Positions 25,954-35,794 of a DNA stretch of 64,000 nucleotides are shown piece after piece. The translations under genes were made by a program, and so were the position numbers. Source of the DNA: Caloramator mitchellensis (lineage in GTDB: Bacteria > Bacillota > Clostridia > Clostridiales > Caloramatoraceae); the NCBI RefSeq assembly GCF_001440545.1, contig NZ_LKHP01000005.1:83544-147543 (forward strand), written 5' to 3'. The notes beneath the pieces were generated by a model that was given only the letters and a program-made list of their open reading frames with translations, searched no databases and was not told the origin of the DNA. The number at the start of each line of letters is the position of its first letter. Position 1 is the stretch's first letter.

Positions 25954-27297
25954 TTATCTAATCACTTCAACAAACTCTCCAATTAATATAAACATTTGTG
26001 CCTGAGTGACCTTAACATTGACTAACTTTCCCTTTAGTGATTTATCTCCACCAGTGAAATGAACGAGTTTTCCTGTTCTAGTTCGTCCGGTTAGCTTATT
26101 CTCATCAGTTTTGCTAGGGCCTTCCACTAAAACTTCAACTATCTTGTCTTGATATCTTTTTCCCCTCAATTCTCCAACTTGATTTACAACTTCTACAAGT
26201 CTGTTAAATCTATTATGCTTAACATCCTCTGGAACCTGTTCCTGAAATTTCTCAGCAGGGGTTCCTGACCTTATAGAATATATGAAGGTAAAAGCTGAAT
26301 CATATTCCACTTTTTTTACTACATCAATAGTTTCTTCAAAATCCTCTTCGGTTTCTCCAGGGAAACCAACTATTATGTCAGTAGTAATTGATACATCTTC
26401 AAATTTTGATTTAATCTTATTTACAAGTTCAAGGTATTGCTCTTTGGAATATTTTCTATTCATTTTTTCTAAAATTCTTGTGCTGCCGGATTGAACAGGT
26501 AAATGAATCTGTTCACATACCTTATCGCATTCTTTAATTGCATCAATAACATCATCAGTTAAATCCTTAGGATGCGAAGTCATAAAGCGAATTCTTTCAA
26601 TACCTTCAACTTCATTTACCAATCTTAAAAGTTTTGCAAAACTCATGTTTTCAAGGTCTTTTCCATACGAATTAACATTCTGACCTAAAAGTGTAATTTC
26701 TTTATAACCTTCCTTAGCTAAATTTCTAATCTCTTCGATTATTGCCTCTGGTTTTCTACTTCTTTCCCTGCCTCTTGTATACGGAACTATACAGTATGTG
26801 CAGAAGTTATTGCACCCGTGCATTATTGTAACGAATGCCTTTATATCGCTTTCTCTATGGACAGGAAGTCCTTCAACAATTTCTCCCTCTTTGTCCCAAA
26901 TTTCAAGTATAGTATCGTTGCTCTGTATTGCATTATTCAATAGTTCTGGGAATCTATGAATATTAAAAGTTCCAAAGATAATGTCCACATAGGGGAACTT
27001 CTTTTTAACCAATTCGCCTACTCCTTTTTGTTGCATCATGCAACCGCCTATAGCCAATATTAAATCAGGTTTTTTGGATTTAAGTGCCTTTAATTGTCCT
27101 AAGTTTCCATAAGTTTTAGTCTCGGGGTTTTCTCTTACCGCACATGTATTCATAACAATAACATCTGCTTTTTCCTTATCTTCAGTTTTAACATACCCCA
27201 TTTTCTCAAGCATTCCGGCAATTTTCTCGGAATCCTCCTCGTTCATCTGACATCCCATTGTAATAATATGATAATAACGTGCTTTATTTAAATTCAT
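25954..27297 (-). CDS. miaB: tRNA-2-methylthio-N6-dimethylallyladenosine synthase MiaB
   Basis: Radical-SAM methylthiotransferase acting on i6A37 of tRNA after MiaA. MTTase cysteines are in [19 protein letters not shown] and GGCMMQQ. The radical-SAM cluster is CNNFCTYC and a TRAM domain ends the protein. 447 aa. CMMQQ and [11 protein letters not shown] distinguish it from RimO. ATG 27297 follows GGGAGG. Confidence 0.96.
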   Translation of the reverse strand: MNLNKARYYHIITMGCQMNEEDSEKIAGMLEKMGYVKTEDKEKADVIVMNTCAVRENPETKTYGNLGQLKALKSKKPDLILAIGGCMMQQKGVGELVKKKFPYVDIIFGTFNIHRFPELLNNAIQSNDTILEIWDKEGEIVEGLPVHRESDIKAFVTIMHGCNNFCTYCIVPYTRGRERSRKPEAIIEEIRNLAKEGYKEITLLGQNVNSYGKDLENMSFAKLLRLVNEVEGIERIRFMTSHPKDLTDDVIDAIKECDKVCEQIHLPVQSGSTRILEKMNRKYSKEQYLELVNKIKSKFEDVSITTDIIVGFPGETEEDFEETIDVVKKVEYDSAFTFIYSIRSGTPAEKFQEQVPEDVKHNRFNRLVEVVNQVGELRGKRYQDKIVEVLVEGPSKTDENKLTGRTRTGKLVHFTGGDKSLKGKLVNVKVTQAQMFILIGEFVEVIR

Positions 27298-27385
27298 TTA
27301 AATTCCTCCCGAATAAAATTATACGAAGTTATTATACTATTATAAATTGTATTAATCAATAATTAGTTTTTGTTAACATAATAAT

Positions 27386-28057
27386 TTATATGTTATCTTT
27401 ATCGTATATGGCTCTTGACTCCTTTACATATCGGTTCAATCTATTTAAATTTATCCTCCAAAGATATATGATGAACAAAATAAATATAACGAAATATCCA
27501 TATATTCTTGAAAACAAAATAAAGTCATAAATTCCATGCAACAGAATCGGCATTAAAAGCGCATTAATCAAGAAAAACGGTCTTTTATCATCTGCAAACC
27601 TTGCAAGCGACAAATAATAACCCATAGTGATTGCAAATAACATGTGACCCGGAACAGCAAATAAGCCCCTCATTATGCCTGTCGCAATGAAATTTTTTTG
27701 ATTCAATATATAAAGAATGTTTTCAGCCGAGGCAAAACCCAATGAAGTAAAAACACTATAGACAATTCCATCTAATTTTTCATTGTATTCCACCAATTTA
27801 AATGTAATAGAATAAATAATAATAAATTTAAATAATTCTTCTGTTAGTCCCGCAACTATAAAAGCAGTATAAAATGGCCCTTTTCCAAAATAACTCAAAA
27901 ATCTTTCTACAAAATATACTGGAACAGTTGAAAGAAAACCGAATAAAAACAATGTAAGCAATATATTAGCAGGCTCCCTATCATATCTATCTTTTTGATA
28001 GATAAAAATCAATAAAGCTATCGAAGGTGCAAGTGCAATTGCAAATAATTTTAACAT
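27386..28057 (-). CDS. prsW: PrsW-family intramembrane glutamic protease
   Basis: 223-aa protein with about seven or eight membrane helices. The PrsW catalytic motif EELFKF lies near residue 90, and the later membrane histidines (FAVPGHMLFAITMGY, LLHGIYDF) are in place. In B. subtilis PrsW starts cleavage of anti-sigma factor RsiW; no such pair is nearby, so the substrate here is unknown. ATG 28057 follows GAGGTG. Confidence 0.88.
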   Translation of the reverse strand: MLKLFAIALAPSIALLIFIYQKDRYDREPANILLTLFLFGFLSTVPVYFVERFLSYFGKGPFYTAFIVAGLTEELFKFIIIYSITFKLVEYNEKLDGIVYSVFTSLGFASAENILYILNQKNFIATGIMRGLFAVPGHMLFAITMGYYLSLARFADDKRPFFLINALLMPILLHGIYDFILFSRIYGYFVIFILFIIYLWRINLNRLNRYVKESRAIYDKDNI

Positions 28058-28213
28058 AAAAACACCTCATTTCATTTTTTGATTAAAAAAATAATTCAGA
28101 ATCTTTCAATATTTGTTGTTTATCTTATTATTATTTGTTATAATAAAAATGGCAGTTAAAGATACATTAATATTTTACCCATAAAAAAGTATAATATATT
28201 TGGGGGTGCCTTT

Positions 28214-29401
28214 ATGGAACTGAGGTTATCTGAAAGAATGAACTATCTAAAAGCATCAGAAATCAGAGAATTATTAAAATTAACTGAACAACCTGACATC
28301 ATATCCTTTGCAGGAGGCTTGCCAGCTCCAGAACTTTTCCCAATTGAGCAATTGAAACTAATCTCGCACAAAGTTCTCGATGTTGAAGGAAAAAATGCAC
28401 TTCAATATGGACCAACTGAAGGTTACACTCCTTTAAGAAAAATTATAGCAGAACAAAGAATGAAAGCGGTAGGGGTAAATGTAAGTTTTGAAAACATTTT
28501 AATAACGAATGGTTCACAACAGGGGCTTGACTTTATAGGGAGAGTATTTTTAGATAAGGACGATGTTGTTATATGCGAAAGTCCAAGCTATCTCGGTGCT
28601 ATAAATGCTTTTAGAGCATATATGCCAAAGTTTGTTGAGATTCCTATGGATGATGACGGAATGATAGTAGAGGAACTTGAAAAAGCCATTGAAAAATATC
28701 CAAATGCTAAATTTATTTATACAATACCAGACTTTCAAAACCCAACAGGCAAAACTTTAAGCTATGAGAGAAGAGTAAAAATGCTACAACTTGCCGAAAA
28801 ATATAATATTCCAATAGTTGAAGACAATCCTTATGGGGAACTTAGATTTGAAGGAGAACATATTCCTACTATAAAAAGCATGGATAAGAATGGACTTGTA
28901 ATTTATCTTGGAACATTCTCTAAAACATTCTGTCCTGGTTTAAGATTGGGTTGGATTTGTGCTGAAATTGAGATGTTAAATAAGTTTATTATCGTTAAGC
29001 AAGGAGCCGATTTGCAATCAAGCTCTATATCGCAAAGAGAAGCAGCCTTCTTTATGACAACATATAGTCTTGAAGAACATATTGAAAAAATAAAAGCTAT
29101 TTACAGAAAACGTAGAGATTTGATGATTGAAATGATAAAAAGTGAATTCCCTGAAGAAGTTAAATATACCTATCCTCATGGTGGATTGTTTACATGGGTT
29201 TCACTTAGAGAAGATATTGACACTGCAGAACTTCTAAAGACTGCTCTTTTGGAAAAAGTAGCTTTTGTTCCAGGCGGTTCCTTCTTCCCTAATGGAGGAC
29301 ATCCAAACCATTTTAGACTTAATTTTTCTAATATGACCGAAGAAAAAATTGTTGAAGGCATGAAACGTTTAGGAAAAGTTTTAAAAGAAGTTTATAGATA
29401 A
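28214..29401 (+). CDS. PLP-dependent aminotransferase (2-aminoadipate/aromatic type)
   Basis: 395-aa class I aminotransferase resembling the MocR C-terminal or LysN group, without a GntR DNA-binding domain. Landmarks are IISFAGGLPAPELFP, ALQYGPTEGYTPLR, IPDFQNPTG and the PLP lysine in LGTFSKTFCPGLRLGW. Likely broad-range on aromatic, branched or 2-amino-adipate substrates. It stands alone, with TTTGGGGGTG as ribosome site and a terminator behind. Confidence 0.88.
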   Translation: MELRLSERMNYLKASEIRELLKLTEQPDIISFAGGLPAPELFPIEQLKLISHKVLDVEGKNALQYGPTEGYTPLRKIIAEQRMKAVGVNVSFENILITNGSQQGLDFIGRVFLDKDDVVICESPSYLGAINAFRAYMPKFVEIPMDDDGMIVEELEKAIEKYPNAKFIYTIPDFQNPTGKTLSYERRVKMLQLAEKYNIPIVEDNPYGELRFEGEHIPTIKSMDKNGLVIYLGTFSKTFCPGLRLGWICAEIEMLNKFIIVKQGADLQSSSISQREAAFFMTTYSLEEHIEKIKAIYRKRRDLMIEMIKSEFPEEVKYTYPHGGLFTWVSLREDIDTAELLKTALLEKVAFVPGGSFFPNGGHPNHFRLNFSNMTEEKIVEGMKRLGKVLKEVYR

Positions 29402-29431
29402 AAACTTTTCGGAAAGCATTTAAGTTGTAAA

Positions 29432-29479
29432 AGGCACCATGATGTGAGCCTAAAATTCATGCATGGTGCCTAATTTCGT
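29432..29479. terminator. terminator behind the aminotransferase
   Basis: 10-bp perfect stem AGGCACCATG / CATGGTGCCT with a 20-nt loop and a weak T-rich tail. It can also serve the convergent GNAT gene. Confidence 0.7.
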
Positions 29480-29491
29480 TTTAATAGATTG

Positions 29492-30337
29492 TTAAAAAAT
29501 TTTAATTGTTGCAACATTGATCAGTTCCTCAAAACCTAAATCCTCATAAAGTTTAATAGCTTTAAGATTATAATTATCAACCTTTAAATACAATGTTTCC
29601 ACACCGTAATTCTTTGCATTTTTTAGTATTTCACTTAAAAAAAGCTTTGCATAGCCCTTCCCTCTAAATTCCTCTAATATACCAAAATTAATTAAAAAAT
29701 ATCCTTCATTATTAATTACAATTTGTCCATAACCTATATATTTATCCTGATATTTCAAAAAGAAACATAAATCTTTCAAAAATTCTTTCTTTTTTTCTTC
29801 CGCAATTACTTCGCTTACAGTAAGCACTTTTCGGTTAATTAAATTACCAAAAATTTTATTTTGAAGTTCTACTCTCAAGCTTTCCTGCTCTGTTATTTTC
29901 ATTCTTTCAACTGATAAATTTTCAATATTAGAATTTATAAAATTCAAATTACTTATATTATTAACCATTATTTTATAATTCTTGATAATGGCAAGTTGAT
30001 TTTCTATTCCCAAAGAATTTATTAAGTCAAATCCATAATAAACGAAAGGAAAATCATACCCTTTAAAGTTAGATACGAGAAGCTTATAAATATCATTAAA
30101 ATCTATTTTTATATTCACTGTTGGGACAAAATATACTTCTCTTTTTATAAAATTACATATAATCAATCCGACTACTCTTTCTCGCCTTTTTATTTTATAA
30201 ATGTTTTTTGTAATAAAATATGAAAAAATATTGTCATTAAAATTACTATAATATTCAAAGCTCTTTCTGTTATGTTTTTTTAATAATTTTAATATCATAT
30301 AATAATCCCTTATTCTAGCTACTTCAAGCGAAAGCAT
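29492..30337 (-). CDS. GNAT-family N-acetyltransferase
   Basis: 281 aa. The C-terminal ~80 residues form a GNAT acetyl-CoA domain (FGILEEFRGKGYAKLFLSEI with the R-G-K-G-Y-A loop, then NLKAIKLYEDLGFEE). The N-terminal 190 residues look like a degenerate second GNAT or substrate domain and are not recognised. ATG 30337 follows AAAGGAG; an in-frame ATG at 30352 overlaps that site. The metallo-beta-lactamase gene lies 27 nt upstream. Substrate unknown. Confidence 0.82.
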   Translation of the reverse strand: MLSLEVARIRDYYMILKLLKKHNRKSFEYYSNFNDNIFSYFITKNIYKIKRRERVVGLIICNFIKREVYFVPTVNIKIDFNDIYKLLVSNFKGYDFPFVYYGFDLINSLGIENQLAIIKNYKIMVNNISNLNFINSNIENLSVERMKITEQESLRVELQNKIFGNLINRKVLTVSEVIAEEKKKEFLKDLCFFLKYQDKYIGYGQIVINNEGYFLINFGILEEFRGKGYAKLFLSEILKNAKNYGVETLYLKVDNYNLKAIKLYEDLGFEELINVATIKIF

Positions 30338-30364
30338 AGCTGCTCCTTTCAAATTATTAATGAA

Positions 30365-31759
30365 TTAAAGTATAATTTCTTCCATAAAATCAGGGATATA
30401 ACAGCTTACATTCGAAATTGATTCAAATACTTTTTTTAAATTAAAACTTGCCTCCACTTCTCCATGAGTTATAAAGACTCTTTTTCCTACTCCATTTTTA
30501 ATATTTTTAAACCAATTTACTAATCCATTTAAATCAGCATGGCCTGAAAGTCCAGGCATATTTATAACTTCTGCATTTACTGCAATTTCTTCTCCAAATA
30601 TTTTTACTTTCTTGGCGCCATCTAAAATTCTTCTTCCCAATGTTCCTTCTGCTTGGTATCCTACGAATAAGATTGTAGAATTTTTTTTCCAAAGGTTGTA
30701 TTTTAAATGATGCTTAATTCTTCCAGCTTCACACATACCACTTGATGATATAATAACAACCCCATTTTTTTTATTTAACTCCATCGACTCTTCCTTAGTC
30801 TTCACATAGTGCAAATTTTTAAAGTCTAGCACATCAATATCAAGAGCTAAATTCTTTAGTGCATCCTCATCATAACATTCTTTATGTCTTTCAAAAACTC
30901 CAGTTGCCTCTTCAGCAAGAGGTGAATCAAGATATATTTCAATTTCAGACATCCTTTTTATTTTTTCAATATCGACGTAATGATTTAAAATATATAGTAA
31001 TTCCTGTGTTCTTCCGACAGCAAAGGAAGGAATAACTACATTGCCGCCCTTTGAAGTAGTCTTTTCAATTATATCATATAAATTTAATGCCTCATCTAAC
31101 GATGGATGTAATCTATTGCCATAAGTAGATTCGATAATCAAGTAATCAGCATAATCAACAAACTCATAGTCCTTAATTATTGGTATATTAGTATTGCCTA
31201 GGTCTCCGGAAAATACAATTTTCTTATTTTGACCATCGTCTAGAATATTAATTTCTATTATTGACGAGCCTAAAAGATGTCCTGCATCTTTAAAATTCAC
31301 GCTTATATTTTTATCAACCTGTATTGTATAATTATATGGAACTGAAGTTACAAAATCTTTTACCCTATCTCCATCCTGTGCAGTATATAGTGGCTCAATT
31401 GGAGGTAGTCCTTTGCGTTGCCTTTTTTTGTTCTCTGAAATAGCATCCATCTCTTGAATATGTCCGCTATCCACAAGCATAATCTTTAGTAAATCTGCAG
31501 TAGCAGTTGTGCAAAAAATAGAGCCCTTAAATCCCTGTTTTACTAGCAATGGCAATCTTCCTGTATGGTCTATATGAGCATGAGTAATTAAAATAAAATC
31601 AATATCGGATGGATTAAAAACAAAATCATTAACATTCAACTTAGCGTCCTTTCCTTGAAACATACCGCAATCTACTAAAAATTTTCTCTTAGAAGTTTCA
31701 ATGTAATAACATGACCCAGTAACAGCTCTTGTAGCGCCTAAAAATCTTATTTTAATCAT
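30365..31759 (-). CDS. metallo-beta-lactamase/beta-CASP RNA-processing type hydrolase
   Basis: 464 aa. Metal motif THAHIDHTGRLP near residue 60, then DAGHLLGSS and GDLGN. The beta-CASP domain (ESTYGNRLH, PSFAVGRTQELLYIL, SSSGMCEAGRI) is followed by the C-terminal GHADLNGLVNW histidine and the RNA-specificity region. Close to CPSF-73/YSH1-like bacterial nucleases. ATG 31759 follows AGGGGG. Its specific RNA target is unknown. Confidence 0.9.
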   Translation of the reverse strand: MIKIRFLGATRAVTGSCYYIETSKRKFLVDCGMFQGKDAKLNVNDFVFNPSDIDFILITHAHIDHTGRLPLLVKQGFKGSIFCTTATADLLKIMLVDSGHIQEMDAISENKKRQRKGLPPIEPLYTAQDGDRVKDFVTSVPYNYTIQVDKNISVNFKDAGHLLGSSIIEINILDDGQNKKIVFSGDLGNTNIPIIKDYEFVDYADYLIIESTYGNRLHPSLDEALNLYDIIEKTTSKGGNVVIPSFAVGRTQELLYILNHYVDIEKIKRMSEIEIYLDSPLAEEATGVFERHKECYDEDALKNLALDIDVLDFKNLHYVKTKEESMELNKKNGVVIISSSGMCEAGRIKHHLKYNLWKKNSTILFVGYQAEGTLGRRILDGAKKVKIFGEEIAVNAEVINMPGLSGHADLNGLVNWFKNIKNGVGKRVFITHGEVEASFNLKKVFESISNVSCYIPDFMEEIIL

Positions 31760-31787
31760 AATTTCCCCCTAAAATTTTAAAAAAGTG

Positions 31788-31816
31788 TTGACATGTATTA
31801 AATATCATGATATATT
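31788..31816 (+). promoter_or_regulatory. promoter of the tRNA cluster
   Basis: TTGACA (31788-31793) and TATATT (31811-31816), 17 bp apart, a strong promoter about 45 nt before tRNA-Glu. Confidence 0.85.
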
Positions 31817-31863
31817 ATTACATGTCGGGTTTGAGAATGCTTAATTAGATTTTAACCCATTAT

Positions 31864-31938
31864 GGCCCCTTGGTCAAGTGGTTAAGACATCGCCCTTTCA
31901 CGGCGGTAACAGGGGTTCGAATCCCCTAGGGGTCACCA
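31864..31938 (+). tRNA. tRNA-Glu (UUC)
   Basis: Full cloverleaf with encoded CCA. The acceptor GGCCCCT pairs with AGGGGTC, the anticodon loop CTTTCAC gives UUC, and the T loop is GGTTCGAATCC. First of three tRNAs in one transcript. Confidence 0.96.
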
Positions 31939-31941
31939 CTA

Positions 31942-32018
31942 GGGCCTTTAGCTCAGCTGGCTAGAGCAACCGGCTCATAACCGGTCGGTCCGGGGTTCGA
32001 GTCCCTGAAGGCCCACCA
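31942..32018 (+). tRNA. tRNA with CAU anticodon (Met elongator or Ile2)
   Basis: Cloverleaf with encoded CCA; acceptor GGGCCTT pairs with AAGGCCC. The anticodon stem ACCGG/CCGGT holds loop CTCATAA. The intact 1-72 G-C pair rules out initiator tRNA. Elongator Met and lysidine-modified Ile2 share this loop and cannot be separated by eye. Confidence 0.93.
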
Positions 32019-32029
32019 AAATAAAATAT

Positions 32030-32105
32030 GGCCAGATAGCTCAGTAGGTAGAGCAGGGGACTGAAAATCCCCGTGTCGCTGGTTCGATTCCGGCTCTGGC
32101 CACCA
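32030..32105 (+). tRNA. tRNA-Phe (GAA)
   Basis: Acceptor GGCCAGA pairs with TCTGGCC; anticodon loop CTGAAAA gives GAA; CCA is encoded. A terminator follows at once. Confidence 0.96.
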
Positions 32106-32138
32106 AAAACAAGACAGTTTAACTGTCTTGTTTTTTTT
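32106..32138 (+). terminator. terminator of the tRNA cluster
   Basis: Perfect 14-bp stem AAAACAAGACAGTT / AACTGTCTTGTTTT with a single-base centre and eight T after it. The stop codon of the convergent cotS-like gene lies inside it, so it works for both. Confidence 0.9.
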
Positions 32139-33189
32139 CTACAAAATAATTTTTGAATTTATCAAAAAACTCTTCTCTCTTATCCTTTAACCTAATTTCT
32201 TTTTCAAGCTTTTTATTATATTTTTCTTCACTCCACTCCTTATGTTTAAAGTATCTTTTCCTTCCTATTTTCCAAAATCTATGAGGAATCATTAAAAAGC
32301 CCAGCATTATCTCATACTCTTCATCTTCAATATGCCTATTTTTCTCATAGAATCTTATTAATTTTTCTGTTATTCCAAAGTCCCAATAAAATAAGCTCTT
32401 ATTCAATGTTCTTCTTAAAAATTTTGCAAGATCATAAATAGGGATATCATAAACTATACTGTCTAAATCGATTAAGTATAACTTATCATTTTTGTCTATT
32501 AGTAAATTCTGATAATAAAAACTGTCATGACAAATAAATTTTTGTTCTCTAGCTTTGTCACAAACTTTAGTATAAGCTGTTGATTTAAATTTCTCCAAAG
32601 CCTTGTTTGCAATGTTTAAATAGTAATCAACCATATCAAAATATTTGATGTCAAAGGAAGTTTTAACTCTTTTTTGAAGTATTATTTTCTTAAATAATTT
32701 TAAATCTTCTATCATTAAATTCAGTTTTTTTTGCCATTTATTATAGTTGCTATTTATTTTTACTTTTGATAAATAAAAACCTTTTGCTTTTTGATGAAAG
32801 TCTGCAAGAAGCTCTAATGATGATTTAAGCTCGTCAAAATTTTCAAAGTTACATTCTCTCCCATCTATCCAACTCGTTAAGTAATAATATCTTCCGTGCT
32901 CTTTTATGCATTCCAAATCAGATTTTGTTTTGTAATACTCTGCTATTCCGTTAAATCCGTTTTCCTGAAGATGTTTAGTTAAGTAAAATCCTATGATTGC
33001 CTTTTTGTCGTTATGTTTAAATTCTTTTAAGCAATATTTTCCTTTATCCGTAGTTATTCGATAAACGCTTCTTACTTTTTCAATTTCCGTCGGAACTAAA
33101 TTATAATGATTTTTTAGTATCTTGGATATTTTTGTAAATTCTTTTTCATTAAGATAAGTATTCTTCTTAATAATTCTTGTTTTATGCAT
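32119..33189 (-). CDS. CotS-family spore coat / aminoglycoside-phosphotransferase-like protein
   Basis: 356 aa with a kinase-like fold. KYCLKEFKH is the ATP-lysine strand, CHDSFYYQNLLID the catalytic loop and LIDLDSIVYDIPIYDLAKFL the metal-binding segment. This matches the CotS/YutH spore-coat group. CotS proteins are made late in sporulation in the mother cell. No clear ribosome site precedes ATG 33189 (GTG 33198 is the alternative), and I see no certain sigma-K promoter. Confidence 0.78.
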   Translation of the reverse strand: MHKTRIIKKNTYLNEKEFTKISKILKNHYNLVPTEIEKVRSVYRITTDKGKYCLKEFKHNDKKAIIGFYLTKHLQENGFNGIAEYYKTKSDLECIKEHGRYYYLTSWIDGRECNFENFDELKSSLELLADFHQKAKGFYLSKVKINSNYNKWQKKLNLMIEDLKLFKKIILQKRVKTSFDIKYFDMVDYYLNIANKALEKFKSTAYTKVCDKAREQKFICHDSFYYQNLLIDKNDKLYLIDLDSIVYDIPIYDLAKFLRRTLNKSLFYWDFGITEKLIRFYEKNRHIEDEEYEIMLGFLMIPHRFWKIGRKRYFKHKEWSEEKYNKKLEKEIRLKDKREEFFDKFKNYFVEKKQDS

Positions 33190-33242
33190 ATTTATCACAT
33201 ATATATTGATTTATTAAAGTATACTCTATATTTTAGTGATTT

Positions 33243-33258
33243 ATGATAACGTTATCAT
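33243..33258. promoter_or_regulatory. 16-bp perfect palindrome upstream of cotS-like
   Basis: ATGATAACGTTATCAT reads the same on both strands and sits between the amidohydrolase and cotS-like genes, about 55 bp before the latter. It has no T tail, so an operator is more likely than a terminator. Confidence 0.4.
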
Positions 33259-33269
33259 TTATGATAATA

Positions 33270-34436
33270 TTATTTATGACTATTGAGATAATTAAATGCA
33301 CACATGGTTTGTGTAGCACTACCTAGAGCAAGGCAATCTTCATCAATATCAAAATAGCTTCCATGTGCAGGGTGAACTATACCTTTCTCAACATTGCGAC
33401 AACCCAACTTATAATAAAGCCCTGGAACTAATTTTGTATAGTATGCAAAATCCTCCACACCCATTCCAGGTTTTTGTATCTCAATCAATTTGATTTCGTT
33501 TATATCACCTACAAATTTTATAAAATCATTAAATAATATATCATCGTTTGAAAATGATGGATAGCTTTCGAATATATCAACCTCAGCAATACCCCTATAA
33601 ATTCGTGAAGTATCTATAACTACTTCTTTAAATCTACTTAAAACAAATTGCCTTAAATCATCTCCTACAGTTCTAATAATACCTTCTATATCGACATTTC
33701 TTGCTACAGCATTAGCTGCAGTTCCACCATGAATTTTACCAACTGTAATGACAGCACTGTCTGCAGCAGCAACTTCTCTCGATATAATGCCTTGTATTCC
33801 ATCTATTACTTTAGCAGCAATATATATGCTGTCTATTCCATCATGGGGATAAGCGCCATGAGCGCCTTTTCCAAAAATTGATATTTTAAATGGATTCGAA
33901 GCTGCTGCTACCAATCCTTTTTTTACCCCAATAACTCCCGTATCGAGCGTTTCATCAACATGAAGTGCATATATTGCCCTAACGTTGTCAAGTGCACCAA
34001 AATTTATCATATCTTTAGCTCCACCATCTGTCTCTTCAGCTGGTTGAAATATAAGCCTAACCTTTCCATTTAATTTGGATTCATATTTTTTTAAAATTAT
34101 TGCTGCACCTATTTGAATAGCTGTATGTGCGTCATGTCCGCAGGCATGCATTAATCCTTTTTTAATAGAACTATACGGCTTATCCTTTAAATCTTCAATT
34201 TCAAGAGCATCCATATCTGCCCTTAATGCAACAATTTTATCTGATTTTCCAATTTCAGCAATAATGCCACAATTATCATACCTTTTATAATCGATGCTAT
34301 ATTGTTTTAAATATTTTTCGACCAACGAAGCCGTATATTTTAAGTTTCTATCTATCTCTGGATTCTTATGTAGTTCCCTTCTTATTTCAACTAAAATGTC
34401 TTTAATTGCATTAGCCTCATATAAAAAATTAATCAT
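33270..34436 (-). CDS. M20-family amidohydrolase (hippurate hydrolase / aminoacylase type)
   Basis: 388-aa di-metal peptidase/amidase. The M20D signature is HACGHDAHTAIQIGAA with the metal Cys/His. FQPAEETDGGAKDMI, the dimerisation region GAHGAYPHDGIDSIY and GVEDFAYYTK follow. It removes acyl groups from N-acyl amino acids or related amides; the substrate is open. ATG 34436 lies behind GGAGGAGGGTG and overlaps the LD-carboxypeptidase end by 8 nt, so the two are coupled. Confidence 0.87.
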   Translation of the reverse strand: MINFLYEANAIKDILVEIRRELHKNPEIDRNLKYTASLVEKYLKQYSIDYKRYDNCGIIAEIGKSDKIVALRADMDALEIEDLKDKPYSSIKKGLMHACGHDAHTAIQIGAAIILKKYESKLNGKVRLIFQPAEETDGGAKDMINFGALDNVRAIYALHVDETLDTGVIGVKKGLVAAASNPFKISIFGKGAHGAYPHDGIDSIYIAAKVIDGIQGIISREVAAADSAVITVGKIHGGTAANAVARNVDIEGIIRTVGDDLRQFVLSRFKEVVIDTSRIYRGIAEVDIFESYPSFSNDDILFNDFIKFVGDINEIKLIEIQKPGMGVEDFAYYTKLVPGLYYKLGCRNVEKGIVHPAHGSYFDIDEDCLALGSATQTMCAFNYLNSHK

Positions 34437-35334
34437 TAGTAACACCCTCCTCCATAAACATTAGCCTATCATCTTTTATCATTGCCTTAATACCAATTGG
34501 AATGGTAATTCTTTTCTCTCCATGACCTAAATTTTCTAATATATACACTGGTATATTTAAATTAGAAAAAAATCCCCACAAAACTTCATTTATACTAAGG
34601 CTTTTATTAAACTCCCTAGCTTCACAGTTTGTAAAGTCTCCAAGAATTACAGCTTTAACTCGTTTAAATACATTTGAATACTTAAGATGATATAACAACC
34701 TATCGATTTTATATGGTTCTTCACCGACATCCTCCAATATCAATATACCATCGTCAAACTTCGGTTCATAGGCTGTTCCAATCATTGAAGCTATTATTGA
34801 AAGATTGCCTCCAATTATTTTTCCTTCTGCTTGTCCAGAAACAATAGCAGTTAAATTAAGTTTATAACTTTTAATATCTCCTTTCAATACCTTCATTAAA
34901 AAATTAAAGTTATAGTCCTTCAAAAAATCACCTGCAGCAATCATTGGTCCGTGGAATGTAACTAGATTTGAAAATTTGTAAATAGCGTTTAATAGATAGG
35001 TTATATCGCTAAATCCTAAAAAAATCTTAGGATTTAGCTTTATTTTAGCAAAATCAATCATATCAACAATTCTATTTGAGCCATATCCTCCGCGAAGACA
35101 AAAAATTGCATCAACTTTATCATCTTCAAAAAAAACATTAAAATCCTTCGCCCTCATCTCATCTACTCCAGACAAAAATCCATATTGTTTATAACAGCTT
35201 TCACCTAAGACAACCTTATAACCTAAATCTTCTAATTTTCTAACAGTTAAATCAACCTTCTCAAAACTAAAAGCAGGACTTGCAGGAGCAATAATCCCAA
35301 TTGTGTCTCCTTGTTTAAGTCTTCTTGGTTTCAT
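34429..35334 (-). CDS. LD-carboxypeptidase (S66 family, LdcA/MccF-like)
   Basis: 301-aa serine peptidase that trims the terminal D-alanine from muropeptides, or hydrolyses related amides as MccF does. GIIAPASPA opens the fold. The nucleophile serine is in FCLRGGYGSNRIVD, the catalytic Glu in ILILEDVGEEPYKIDRLLYH and the His in GHGEKRITIPIG. No signal peptide, so it is cytosolic and would act in cell-wall recycling. ATG 35334 follows GGGGGAG. Confidence 0.9.
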   Translation of the reverse strand: MKPRRLKQGDTIGIIAPASPAFSFEKVDLTVRKLEDLGYKVVLGESCYKQYGFLSGVDEMRAKDFNVFFEDDKVDAIFCLRGGYGSNRIVDMIDFAKIKLNPKIFLGFSDITYLLNAIYKFSNLVTFHGPMIAAGDFLKDYNFNFLMKVLKGDIKSYKLNLTAIVSGQAEGKIIGGNLSIIASMIGTAYEPKFDDGILILEDVGEEPYKIDRLLYHLKYSNVFKRVKAVILGDFTNCEAREFNKSLSINEVLWGFFSNLNIPVYILENLGHGEKRITIPIGIKAMIKDDRLMFMEEGVTND

Positions 35335-35349
35335 TCAAATCTCCCCCAC

Positions 35350-35790
35350 TTAAATATTCAACGCCTTTAATATCTTTTTTTCAATCTGAATTATTTTTGG
35401 CTCTTCAAAAATACTCGTTGCAGTTTTAATTATTCTATAAGCGCTCTTAACATCATTCTCCATTAAATATATATATGCTAAATTTAAGTAGTTATTATAA
35501 TATTGATTGTTTAGCTCAATAGATTTATTAAAGCAATCCTTTGCTCTATGATTTTGATTCATTTCTAAATATGCTGTTCCAAGATTATAATACAACAAAA
35601 AATGTTTTAATCCATGTTTTATTGAATTATTAAAAAACTTTATGGCTGACTCATAATCTTTTTCAGCAATAGAACAGAGGCCAAGATAGTAATAAAACTT
35701 TTTTTTATCAAAGAATAGATTCTTTATAGCATGTATTTTTGCTTCAATAATCTTATTTTCCTTAATCAAATTAGTAATTAGTTCATCCAA
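35350..35790 (-). CDS. TPR-repeat protein
   Basis: 146 aa, with about three tetratricopeptide repeats (YYLGLCSIAEKDYESAIKFF, YNLGTAYLEMNQNHRAKDCF, LNLAYIYLMENDVKSAYRII). A partner-binding scaffold; function unknown. It starts at TTG 35790, 8 nt behind AAGGGGG. That ribosome site is the 3' arm of the terminator of the flagellar operon, so translation may depend on whether that hairpin forms. Confidence 0.75.
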   Translation of the reverse strand: MDELITNLIKENKIIEAKIHAIKNLFFDKKKFYYYLGLCSIAEKDYESAIKFFNNSIKHGLKHFLLYYNLGTAYLEMNQNHRAKDCFNKSIELNNQYYNNYLNLAYIYLMENDVKSAYRIIKTATSIFEEPKIIQIEKKILKALNI

Positions 35791-35794
35791 AATT

